This document shows positions 7,937-14,984 of a DNA stretch of 64,000 bases, piece by piece (position 1 is the stretch's first letter; every line of letters starts with the position of its first letter). The translations under genes were made by a program, and so were the position numbers. The notes below the pieces were generated by a model, which searched no databases, was not told where the DNA came from, and worked only from the letters and a program-made list of their open reading frames with translations. Origin of the DNA: Dehalococcoidia bacterium (GTDB lineage: Bacteria > Chloroflexota > Dehalococcoidia > Lucifugimonadales > Australimonadaceae); NCBI GenBank assembly GCA_022820645.1, contig JAJEFD010000017.1:124001-188000 (forward strand), written 5' to 3'.

Positions 7937-8677
7937 CTACGCAGAGCAGTGGTCGGGAACGCCCTGCTTGCCCTTCTCGGCCTCTATCTCCGCGGTCAGT
8001 TCGACGATCTCCGCGTCGAGTGTTGCCTCGTAGGCGGGGTAGAACGCGGTCGCGAGGGCCCAGGCCGCATCGGAGACGTTGACCGGCTTCTCGCCCAGTC
8101 CCTCGTCCCTGTCAGCCTGGACGAGCGCCAGCTTTTCTTCCAGCCCGGCGATGTTCTCCGCAATGGCGACGCGGTCGCTCTCGCGGCAGAAGGCCAACGG
8201 TGCGCTGGTGATGATGTCGAACGTGCCGGGGTCGATCACGCTCAGGGTGCGCATGCGCTCCACGTCGCCGTCGCCGGGGCCGATGCCGGAGCGCTGGCGG
8301 GTGAAGCGGCCGAGCGTCCAGACGGTTGTCCACGCGCCCTGGTCGTTGGCAACGAGCGTGTTGTTGGCGCTCTTGTTGCTCACGTAGTTCGTGATGTCTG
8401 AAGGAGTGCCGGGCCCGTCGTTGATAAGGAGGATGACCTCCTGGCCGGGGGCGAAGCCCGCGCCCCAGATGCGGACCTGCTCGCGGGACGAGCGCGCTCC
8501 CAACTGGTGGTTGACGACCACGTCTCCCGTGACGACGCTCTCCACGCCGGAGATGTGTCCGTCGGCGGACGCCCTCGGGGAGAGGATGGCATTGCCCGCC
8601 ACGAGGCCGAGCAGCAGCCCCGCAGCGATAAGCGTGAGAACCACGGCCCGGGGGTGAGTTGCGATTACCTTAGTCAC
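7937..8677 (-). CDS. secreted protein of a local three-member family, with coiled-coil insert
   Basis: 246 residues. A hydrophobic segment (residues about 12-30) ends in PRASADGH, a signal-peptidase I-like site shared with the two neighbours. Then come the family segments: RSSREQVRIWGAGFAPGQEVILLI (an immunoglobulin-like strand-turn pattern resembling IPT/TIG domains), VANDQGAWTTVWTLGRFTR, TLSVIDPGTFDIITSAPLAFC and a terminal HCSA. Two Cys (in LAFC and near the C terminus) are conserved in all three and could form a disulfide. Only this copy has about 70 extra residues between the two Cys, rich in E, A, L and K and likely helical or coiled coil. No known function; probably exported. Confidence 0.75.
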   Translation of the reverse strand: MTKVIATHPRAVVLTLIAAGLLLGLVAGNAILSPRASADGHISGVESVVTGDVVVNHQLGARSSREQVRIWGAGFAPGQEVILLINDGPGTPSDITNYVSNKSANNTLVANDQGAWTTVWTLGRFTRQRSGIGPGDGDVERMRTLSVIDPGTFDIITSAPLAFCRESDRVAIAENIAGLEEKLALVQADRDEGLGEKPVNVSDAAWALATAFYPAYEATLDAEIVELTAEIEAEKGKQGVPDHCSA

Positions 8678-8701
8678 GATTGCCTCCTGTGGACCTTACG
8701 C

Positions 8702-9289
8702 TTACTTCGAGCAGAACTGCGGGACTTCCGCATCTTCCGCACGATCGTGGTTGCAGAGCGCGAGGGGCGCGGTGGCGAGAGTGTCGAAGGTCTCGCCATC
8801 CACCGCATACAGCGTGCTCAGGCGCTCTTCGTTCCCGTCACCAGCGCCCACGTTCGGACGGGTGAAGCGGCCGATCCGCCAGTTCGTTGCGAACGCGCCG
8901 TCGTCGTTCACGATGAGCGGCCACACGCTGCCCCCGCCGTCTCTCCGGTTCCCGGGGGCGCACTCGCCGTCATTGTTCAAACGGCAGTTGCTGATGATGT
9001 AGAGCGCGCCCTGGAAGTCATCCAAGAGAAGCACCACTTCCCTGCCCGGCGTGAAGCCGGATCCGCGGATCCAGACTTCTTCCGATGACCGGCTCGTCCC
9101 GGCTACGAAATTCACCTCATTCGGGGTCTCACTCGTGGTGAGCACGATGGTCTCGGTCCCTGTCGCATGCCCGTCCGCGCGCACGCCCTGATATGCCGAG
9201 AGCGCGATAGCGAGCGCGAGACCGGCTATGAGACCGGCAGCGATCCAGATGGTCGCCGACCGTTTCGTTACTGTGGTAGCAGCTGTCAC
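8702..9289 (-). CDS. secreted protein of a local three-member family
   Basis: 195 residues with a GTG start behind GCAGGAGGACTCA. A signal-peptide-like segment (IWIAAGLIAGLALAIALS) ends in GVRADGH. The family core follows: RSSEEVWIRGSGFTPGREVVLLL, VNDDGAFATNWRIGRFTRP, TLYAVDGETFDTLATAPLALC and terminal QFCSK. This copy carries a short loop with two extra Cys (SNCRLNNDGECAPG). The spacing between the three genes (about 25-37 bases) indicates one operon. The function is unknown; the Ig-like strand pattern suggests a cell-surface or extracellular binding role. Confidence 0.75.
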   Translation of the reverse strand: MTAATTVTKRSATIWIAAGLIAGLALAIALSAYQGVRADGHATGTETIVLTTSETPNEVNFVAGTSRSSEEVWIRGSGFTPGREVVLLLDDFQGALYIISNCRLNNDGECAPGNRRDGGGSVWPLIVNDDGAFATNWRIGRFTRPNVGAGDGNEERLSTLYAVDGETFDTLATAPLALCNHDRAEDAEVPQFCSK

Positions 9290-9326
9290 TGAGTCCTCCT
9301 GCTCAACGAATCTTCAAAGGTAGGGT

Positions 9327-9839
9327 TTACGCCGAGCAGTGGCTCGGGACTTCCGCATCCTCGGCACGCCCACTGAGGTTGCAGAGGGCAAGTGGAGCAG
9401 TCGCCAGTTCGTCGAACGATCCAGCGTCCACTGCGCGGACCGACTGCATGCCCTCGCCGCCGACGCCTGTCCGGGTGAAGCGGCCGAATGTCCACTCGAA
9501 CCCGAAGGCGCCGTCGTCGTTAGCGACCACGTCGACACCCGAGAGAGCACCGACGTCCGTGGCAACGCCACGCTGGTCAGCGATCAGGACGAGGACGCTC
9601 TGACCGGGGTTGAAGCCGGACCCGTAGATCCACACCGCAGTGCGGGAACTGCGCGTCCCCGGGACGAAATCGGCTTCGTTCGGCGTGACGACAAGCGCCT
9701 CCCCGCCGGTGGCGTGACCGTCCGCGCGCGCGCCTTCATTCGTGGAAAGCGCCGCCGCGAGGGCGAGCCCCACCAGAACGGCAGCGGCCAATGTAACCAA
9801 TGCGAACCGCGGCGACAGTAGTGAATGCGTTCGAGTCAC
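9327..9839 (-). CDS. secreted protein of a local three-member family, first of the row
   Basis: 170 residues, the shortest and probably basal form. A signal-peptide-like segment (FALVTLAAAVLVGLALAAALS) ends in GARADGH. The core contains RSSRTAVWIYGSGFNPGQSVLVLI, VANDDGAFGFEWTFGRFTRT, VRAVDAGSFDELATAPLALC and terminal SHCSA. Two conserved Cys remain. A convincing promoter lies upstream at 9907-9934 and the start codon follows AAGGAGGAAAGCC. The gene leads the three-gene row that ends at the 7880-7910 hairpin. Confidence 0.77.
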   Translation of the reverse strand: MTRTHSLLSPRFALVTLAAAVLVGLALAAALSTNEGARADGHATGGEALVVTPNEADFVPGTRSSRTAVWIYGSGFNPGQSVLVLIADQRGVATDVGALSGVDVVANDDGAFGFEWTFGRFTRTGVGGEGMQSVRAVDAGSFDELATAPLALCNLSGRAEDAEVPSHCSA

Positions 9840-9906
9840 GGCTTTCCTCCTTCAACCCGGTGCTCGCAGACAGACAACTCGTGCTTGCCGCGAGTGCGGC
9901 GCAGAG

Positions 9907-9956
9907 GCTATAAGGGTTTGCCGCTGCGTGTCAAGCGTTGGGGAATCATACCCCAA
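9907..9956 (-). promoter_or_regulatory. sigma-70-type promoter with adjacent inverted repeat
   Basis: On the minus strand, TTGACA (9934-9929) and TATAGC (9912-9907) are separated by 16 bases and point at the secreted-protein row. Directly upstream lies a perfect inverted repeat TTGGGG-N7-CCCCAA (9938-9956), which could be an operator or the terminator of the alcohol dehydrogenase gene ending at 9985. Confidence 0.6.
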
Positions 9957-9984
9957 AACAGCAATTTATGGAATGCGCGGCACA

Positions 9985-10962
9985 CTACATCGTGAGGGAA
10001 ACCTTGAGCGCGCCGCCGCTGGGTTCGTGCGCCAGTTCGAAGGCGTCGCCCACCCGTTCCAGAGGCATGGTGTGCGTTACGTAGGGAGACATATCGATCT
10101 CCCCTTCGGCTATGAGCCGGAGGGCCTGCCGGAACGAGACGAGGCCTGGCTCGTCCTGGGCGCCGAATATCGTGCGCACGTCGAGCCTCTTGAGGAAATA
10201 GGTGCCCAGGTCGAACGGCACGGGGTCGAACCCCGTCGGCAGGCCGAACACGTGCACGTGCCCCTCCGCTTTCGCCATCCGCACCGCCTGGTCCAGGGTC
10301 TCATGACCGCCCACGGCGTCGACGACCACCTCGGCCCCCTGCCCGTCCGTCAATTGCAGTACGGCTTCCACCGCCGCATCGCCGGTCACGTCGAGTGCGT
10401 CGTCCGCGCCGAGCGCGACGCCTGCCGCACGCCGGTCGTCGTTCGGTTCGATGGTGATGATCCGCTCGGCGCCGAGGCGGCGCAGGTAGAAGTCGTGGAA
10501 GAGGCCTGCGCTCCCCTGCCCGATGACGACGGCGGTTTTGCCCGTCATCTCAGGCAGTTTGCGCGCCGCGAAGATGACCGTGCCCAGCTGCTGGGCCATC
10601 ATCAATTCGGCGAGGGGACGCCCCTCCGGCAGTTCGATGATGAAGTGCGGCGAGACTGCCTGGTATTCGGCGAAGTTGCGCGCTTCCCAGATGTTCGGAA
10701 CGGTGAGGACGAGCGCTCCCTCCCGCAAGCCGGTCCCGCCCGGGTCGACGATAGTGCCTACCCCTTCATGCCCCGGTTCGCCGGGCTCCATCGGATACTG
10801 GTTGCGCGGCCAGCCATGGTAGACGTAGTGCAGGTCCGTGCCGCAGATGGAGGCCATGTGCATCCGCACGAGCGCTTTCCGGCCATCCGGTTCCGGCATG
10901 GGCGCCTCGTCGCAGACGATGTCCCGCAGTCCTCTGAGGATGGCGGCTTTCATCATGGGCAT
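9985..10962 (-). CDS. medium-chain alcohol dehydrogenase family protein
   Basis: 325 residues. The catalytic-domain segment ASICGTDLHYVYHGW supplies the first zinc-ligand Cys, and GHEGVG supplies the His-Glu pair. The usual four-Cys structural zinc loop is absent, making the protein slightly short. The nucleotide-binding domain has GQGSAGLFHDFYLRRLGAERII and GAEVVVDAVGG. GGAG lies 8 bases before the ATG at 10962; two in-frame ATGs follow immediately (10956, 10953), so the exact start is open. The substrate is unknown; the pattern resembles threonine/sorbitol dehydrogenase-like enzymes. Confidence 0.82.
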   Translation of the reverse strand: MPMMKAAILRGLRDIVCDEAPMPEPDGRKALVRMHMASICGTDLHYVYHGWPRNQYPMEPGEPGHEGVGTIVDPGGTGLREGALVLTVPNIWEARNFAEYQAVSPHFIIELPEGRPLAELMMAQQLGTVIFAARKLPEMTGKTAVVIGQGSAGLFHDFYLRRLGAERIITIEPNDDRRAAGVALGADDALDVTGDAAVEAVLQLTDGQGAEVVVDAVGGHETLDQAVRMAKAEGHVHVFGLPTGFDPVPFDLGTYFLKRLDVRTIFGAQDEPGLVSFRQALRLIAEGEIDMSPYVTHTMPLERVGDAFELAHEPSGGALKVSLTM

Positions 10963-11036
10963 GGTTGCGGCTCCGAACGCGTCGTTGAGTGGTTCCCTAG
11001 CCTATCAGTCCGCACGCTGGTATGATGAAAGGCACG

Positions 11037-11261
11037 ATGGTCAGCGACCCCGAACTCATCGTCTACACCCGCCCCGACTGCACGTATTCGGATGCGCTGC
11101 TCCACGACCTCAAGAAGGACGGTGTGGAGTACCGGGAGATCGACCTGGAAGAGCATCCCGAACTCGTTGAGGAGTTGGAGCGGCTGACCGGCGGAGAGCG
11201 GGTGACCCCGGTGATGGTCGAGGGAAGCCTCGTCATCGTGGGGTATCATGGGATCGGCTGA
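11037..11261 (+). CDS. monothiol glutaredoxin-like protein (Cys form of the UXX-star group)
   Basis: 74 residues with a thioredoxin/glutaredoxin fold: LIVYTRPDCTYSDALLHDLKK, then YREIDLEE, and the cis-Pro loop RVTPVMVEGSLVIVG. The active site is C-T-Y-S with a TGC Cys codon, so it is a single-thiol protein. The TRPDCxYSDAL pattern is that of the small glutaredoxin-like proteins in which the Cys is often selenocysteine (UXX-star group), as far as I recall that family. The start at 11037 is favoured over upstream in-frame ATGs at 11022/11025 because these lie inside a TATGAT -10 element (11021-11026). It probably serves in thiol redox repair. Confidence 0.78.
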   Translation: MVSDPELIVYTRPDCTYSDALLHDLKKDGVEYREIDLEEHPELVEELERLTGGERVTPVMVEGSLVIVGYHGIG

Positions 11262-11301
11262 GCGTTCTGACCGCCCCGGTGTAGCCGGGGCAAGCTACCG
11301 C

Positions 11302-11377
11302 GGCCCGGTGGTGTAGCCTGGTTTAACACACCGCCCTGTCAAGGCGGAGATCGCCGGTTCAAATCCGGTCCGGGTCG
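11302..11377 (+). tRNA. tRNA-Asp (GTC)
   Basis: Cloverleaf with acceptor arms GGCCCGG/CCGGGTC, anticodon stem CCGCC/GGCGG and loop CTGTCAA giving anticodon GTC, and TTCAAAT in the T loop. CCA is encoded at 11378-11380. A CCGCGG site, the expected Eco29kI-type sequence, lies at the 5' edge. Confidence 0.95.
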
Positions 11378-11397
11378 CCAGCAGCGGCAGCGAAAGA

Positions 11398-11426
11398 AAG
11401 CCCCCGCGCTATGTGCGCGGGGGCTT
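11398..11426. terminator. hairpin between tRNA-Asp and the peroxiredoxin gene
   Basis: AAGCCCCCGCGC and GCGCGGGGGCTT form a 12-bp perfect stem around TATGT. It lies 20 bases after tRNA-Asp and 37 bases past the stop of the converging peroxiredoxin gene, so it can serve both. A fragment of a dispersed repeat (GTCATTCCGAGCGG) follows at 11431. Confidence 0.8.
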
Positions 11427-11462
11427 CGTCTGTCATTCCGAGCGGTGCGCAGCCTACTGCGC

Positions 11463-12122
11463 TTACGCGCTGGGGTCCTTTACCTTGCGGAGGTAAGGCT
11501 TCACTGTCTCCCAACCGTCCGGGAAGAGTTCCTTGGCGGCCTCGTTGTCGACCGCGGGCAGGATGATGACGTCCTCGCCCTTGTTCCAGTTCGCGGGGGT
11601 CGCCACCTTGTGGCCCGCGGTGAGCTGGCAGGAGTCCAGCACACGCAGGAGTTCGTCGAAGTTGCGCCCTGTGCTCATGGGGTAGGTCAGGCTCATCTTG
11701 ATCTTCTTGTCCGGGCCGACCAGGAAGACCGTGCGCACGGTCTGGTTGGTCGCTGCGGTCCGGTTCTCGCCGGGCTCCTCCTCCGCGGGGAGCATGTCGT
11801 ACAGCTTGGCGACGTTCAGTTGGTCGTCGGCGATGATGGGGAAATTGAGGGCAGTGCCGCCTATCTCTTCGATGTCGGCTGCCCAGCGCTGGTGGTCCTC
11901 GACCTTGTCGACGCTGAGGCCAATGACCTTGCAGTTGCGCTTGCCGAACTCATCGTTCAGGCTGGCGACGTAGCCGAGTTCGGTTGCGCAGACGGGAGTG
12001 AAGTCCTTGGGGTGCGAGAAGAGCACGGCCCAGCCGTCGCCGATCCAGTCGTGGAAGTTGACGGTGCCGGCGCTGGTGTCGGCGACGAAGTCCGGGGCGG
12101 TGTCGTTGATGCGTAGTGCCAT
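11463..12122 (-). CDS. 1-Cys peroxiredoxin (Prx6/AhpC-TSA family)
   Basis: 219 residues, the usual Prx6 length. The N-terminal peroxidase motif is FSHPKDFTPVCATELG with the peroxidatic Cys at residue 45; Thr42 and a downstream Arg (near NRTA/KVEDHQRW region) complete the family site. The C-terminal part (DELLRVLDSCQLTAGHKVATPANW) is the long dimerisation tail of Prx6 proteins. It should reduce hydrogen peroxide or organic peroxides in the cytoplasm using an external thiol, for which the nearby glutaredoxin-like protein is a possible partner (inference). AAGGAGGCCC precedes the ATG. Confidence 0.92.
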   Translation of the reverse strand: MALRINDTAPDFVADTSAGTVNFHDWIGDGWAVLFSHPKDFTPVCATELGYVASLNDEFGKRNCKVIGLSVDKVEDHQRWAADIEEIGGTALNFPIIADDQLNVAKLYDMLPAEEEPGENRTAATNQTVRTVFLVGPDKKIKMSLTYPMSTGRNFDELLRVLDSCQLTAGHKVATPANWNKGEDVIILPAVDNEAAKELFPDGWETVKPYLRKVKDPSA

Positions 12123-12143
12123 GATTGGGCCTCCTTGTCCTTA

Positions 12144-12164
12144 CCGCAGCCGCTGACGCTGCGG
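12144..12164 (-). promoter_or_regulatory. small hairpin in the peroxiredoxin leader
   Basis: CCGCAGC and GCTGCGG form a 7-bp stem with a 7-base loop about 22 bases upstream of the peroxiredoxin ATG, just before its ribosome binding site. It could influence translation; no regulator is apparent. Confidence 0.3.
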
Positions 12165-12266
12165 TGCTTACTGTTTATTCGTCGTTGCGTTAGTCCCTGC
12201 CCTTTGGCTTCAACATAAGCACATTCTGTTTCACCTTCCTTGTAGCAGTATCCCGGTGAGGTCTGG

Positions 12267-12339
12267 CTCCCGCGGTAGGACTCGAACCTACGACCAATCG
12301 GTTAACAGCCGACCGCTCTACCAACTGAGCTACGCGGGA
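12267..12339 (-). tRNA. tRNA-Asn (GTT)
   Basis: On the minus strand the acceptor arms TCCCGCG/CGCGGGA pair fully; the anticodon loop CTGTTAA between GTCGG and CCGAT gives GTT. TTCGAGT is present in the T loop and CCA is encoded (12266-12264). Confidence 0.95.
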
Positions 12340-12489
12340 ACACGCGCGCTATCGTAGCGCGGAGCTATTGTAGCAAACGACAGGCAGCCGCAAAGTCCAG
12401 TGGACACGCTCACACCCTGAAGCGTGAGGCGCGTGTGCTATAGTAGTGGGCGCTGCACCGCAGCCCGTTGGCGGCGAGGTGCGCGTCGT

Positions 12490-12562
<73 letters not shown>

Positions 12563-12621
12563 CCACCCCGCACTCGTCCCCACCGAGATAACGGCGCGGG
12601 TTGCCCACCGCGGATGTCTTC

Positions 12622-13620
12622 ATGAAGTTCGGCTTATTCCTTGGCACCGAATACCCCGCGCGACGCCCCATGACGGCAAGGGTCGACTCGCTCATCGAGC
12701 AGGTGCGGTTGGCGCGTGACCTCGGCTTCGATTGCGCGCTGGCCGGTCAGCACTACCTCAGCTACCCCGTACAGATACTCCAACCTACACCGTTGCTGGG
12801 CCGCCTCGCCGCGGAGGCCGGGAACATGCGCCTGGGGACGGGCATCGTGCTGCTACCGCTGCAGCACCCGGTGGACATGGCCGAGCAGATCGCCACGCTC
12901 GACCAGATAACCGGCGGCAGGTTCATCTTCGGCGTTGGCCTCGGGTACGAACGGGAGGAGTTCGAGGCGTTCGGTCTCGAAGTATCGGACCGGGTCGGGA
13001 GGTTCGAGGAATCGCTCGACCTCATGAAGCGGCTGTGGACCGAAGACGAGGTGCATTTCGAGGGAGAGCACTTCACCCTGCACACCCGGCCATCCTCATG
13101 GCCGTTGCAGAAGCCGTACCCGCCGGTCTGGATAGCCGCGAACGGGCATGGGCCGGTCAGGCGCGCGGCCCGCCTCGGCGACGTGTGGTTCGCGAACCCC
13201 CACGCGAAGTTCTCGACGCTCGCCGAGCAGATGGACATCTACAAGGCTGCGCTCACCGAATACGGGACCGCGCAGCCGGACGACGTAGTGGTGAGCAGAG
13301 AGCTGTTCGTGGCCGACTCACACGCCGAGGCCGTACGCATCGCGCGACCCGTCCTGCACGAGCGGTACCGCGTGTACTCCGTACAGGGTCAGGACGAGCA
13401 GCTGCCGCCGGGCGACCGCTTCGAGAACGACTTCGATACTCTGGCTGCCGACCGCTTCGTGCTGGGGGACCCGCAGCTATGCATCGACGAGATCAGGCGG
13501 TACGAGGAGCTCGGTTTCAACCTGTTCATCATCGACTACCACTGGCTCGACCTCGACGACGCCACAGCGCTCGACACCTTGCGTCTCTTCGGCGAACGCG
13601 TGATGCCGGCGTTCCGTTGA
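12622..13620 (+). CDS. luciferase-like (LLM class) flavin-dependent oxidoreductase
   Basis: 332 residues starting MKFGLFLG, the usual first strand of the bacterial luciferase-like TIM barrel; an in-frame TTG 21 bases upstream is less likely. Family segments include LARDLGFDCALAGQHYL, MRLGTGIVLLPLQHPVDMAEQIATLDQITGG split across two strands, GVGLGYEREEFEAFG and a C-terminal barrel helix. Such enzymes are FMN or F420 dependent monooxygenases or reductases; the cofactor is not decided here. It lies 57 bases after tRNA-Ala. Its stop codon sits inside a palindrome (13616-13634). Confidence 0.9.
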   Translation: MKFGLFLGTEYPARRPMTARVDSLIEQVRLARDLGFDCALAGQHYLSYPVQILQPTPLLGRLAAEAGNMRLGTGIVLLPLQHPVDMAEQIATLDQITGGRFIFGVGLGYEREEFEAFGLEVSDRVGRFEESLDLMKRLWTEDEVHFEGEHFTLHTRPSSWPLQKPYPPVWIAANGHGPVRRAARLGDVWFANPHAKFSTLAEQMDIYKAALTEYGTAQPDDVVVSRELFVADSHAEAVRIARPVLHERYRVYSVQGQDEQLPPGDRFENDFDTLAADRFVLGDPQLCIDEIRRYEELGFNLFIIDYHWLDLDDATALDTLRLFGERVMPAFR

Positions 13621-13634
13621 GATTTAATCTCAAC
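13616..13634. promoter_or_regulatory. perfect palindrome overlapping a stop codon
   Basis: GTTGAGAT-TTA-ATCTCAAC has 8-bp arms and a 3-base centre, and overlaps the TGA of the luciferase-like gene. It is A/T-rich in a G/C-rich region and lies about 130 bases ahead of the Liv operon, so it could be an operator for that operon; a U-tract for termination is missing. Confidence 0.4.
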
Positions 13635-13762
13635 AGGTTCACGGCTCCCGGAATGCCTTGCGGCTTGAGTTTCGCGTAGGGGATACTTCCCGCACGGCAG
13701 GTTGGAGGAACCACTCACGCCGTGAGGGGTGTAGACAACTACCGGCTCCGGAAGGAGGGGTG

Positions 13763-14929
13763 ATGTCCATTCGACAGATTGCGTTGGTGTGCCTCCTGGG
13801 AGCCCTGGCGCTTCTGGCCGTCGCCTGCGGGGACGACGCGAGCGACGAGTCGTTCAAGATAGGAGTGATGGAATCGCTCACAGGCCCTGGCGAGACTTAC
13901 GGAACGGTCTCCAGCCAGGCCAAGCAGATGGCGGTCGACGAGATCAACGCTGCCGGCGGCATCGACGGGCGCATGATCGAGCTCATCGTGCAGGACTCGA
14001 AGTGCAGCGCCCAGGACGCGATCACCGCGTACAACAAGCTCACCGACGTGGATGGGGTGAAGATCATCCTCGGCACGTCGTGCAGCGGGGCGATGCTCGG
14101 CGCAGCGCCTCTGGCGGAAGCCGACGGAGTCGTGCTCTTCTCCGGGCTGGCTACGAACCCGGACATCGCCGAAGCCGGCGACTACATCTTCAGGACCGCG
14201 ATGAGCGACGCACTCCTTGGCATCGACACCGGCAACGAACTCTGGGCCGACGGGATCCGTACGCTGGCCACCATCACGGAAGCCACCGACTATGCTGAGG
14301 GTGTGCGGCGCACGTCCGTTGCCCAGTTCGAGAAGCTGGGGGGCGAGGTTGTGGCGGAGGAACGCTACCCGTCCGACATCACCGATTTCAGGAGCCAGTT
14401 GACGAAACTGATCAACGCGAACCCGGACGCGCTGCACATCGCTGCGCAGCAGGAGTTCAGCGGCGGTACCATCGTCAAGCAGGCACGGGAGCTGGGTTTC
14501 GACGGGCCCATCTACGGCGAGATCGTCGTCGTCGGAACGACAGCCCTGGAGGTCGCGGGCGAGGCCGCCACCGGCGTGAAGGCGATCGCGGCAGTCCTCG
14601 ATCCCGACAATCAGATGGCGCAGGAGGTACTGCGGAACTTCCGCGCGCGCTACGACTACGTGACGCTCCCCTGGTACCTCGGGTCGGCGTACGACGACGT
14701 GTACATCACCGCCGAATGTCTCAGGCAGACCGGCGACGATCAGGACGCGGACGGCTTCAGGGACTGCCTGTACGACATCACCTGGAGCGGGGCCATCGGC
14801 GAGAACTACAGCTTCGACGAGAAGGGCGAGATCAGCCTCTCCAACGTTGTCGTAGAGGTCCTGCCGCTAGCCGAGAGGACGGAAGAGAACCAGGGGTACA
14901 AGTCCCTGGGCCAGGCTCCTACAAAGTAG
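13763..14929 (+). CDS. Liv-type ABC transporter substrate-binding lipoprotein
   Basis: 388 residues. The start at 13763 follows GAAGGAGGGGTG. A lipoprotein signal peptide (IALVCLLGALALLAVAC, lipobox LAVA-C) would anchor the protein to the membrane at Cys20 or nearby. The mature part is a type I periplasmic-binding fold of the LivK/AmiC kind: FKIGVMESLTGPGETYG, AVDEINAAGGIDGRMIELI, ILGTSCSGAML (ligand loop) and GYLEGV-like C-terminal lobe. It should deliver a ligand to the following two permeases and two ATPases. The ligand may be a branched-chain amino acid, amide or aromatic acid; the sequence does not say. Confidence 0.92.
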   Translation: MSIRQIALVCLLGALALLAVACGDDASDESFKIGVMESLTGPGETYGTVSSQAKQMAVDEINAAGGIDGRMIELIVQDSKCSAQDAITAYNKLTDVDGVKIILGTSCSGAMLGAAPLAEADGVVLFSGLATNPDIAEAGDYIFRTAMSDALLGIDTGNELWADGIRTLATITEATDYAEGVRRTSVAQFEKLGGEVVAEERYPSDITDFRSQLTKLINANPDALHIAAQQEFSGGTIVKQARELGFDGPIYGEIVVVGTTALEVAGEAATGVKAIAAVLDPDNQMAQEVLRNFRARYDYVTLPWYLGSAYDDVYITAECLRQTGDDQDADGFRDCLYDITWSGAIGENYSFDEKGEISLSNVVVEVLPLAERTEENQGYKSLGQAPTK

Positions 14930-14943
14930 GAGGTATCATCTTG

Positions 14944-14972
14944 AGCCCCCGCTTGCCACCGCTGCGGGGGCT
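14944..14972 (+). terminator. attenuator-like hairpin between binding protein and permease
   Basis: AGCCCCCGC (14944-14952) pairs with GCGGGGGCT (14964-14972) around an 11-base loop, in the gap between the binding-protein and permease genes. There is no T-run, so it more likely stabilises the binding-protein transcript or attenuates read-through than terminates fully. Confidence 0.55.
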
Positions 14973-14984
14973 GAGATTCCTTCA

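Noticed and set aside
11037..11261. Possible selenoprotein
   Set aside because: The active-site codon is TGC, not TGA, so the protein uses Cys.
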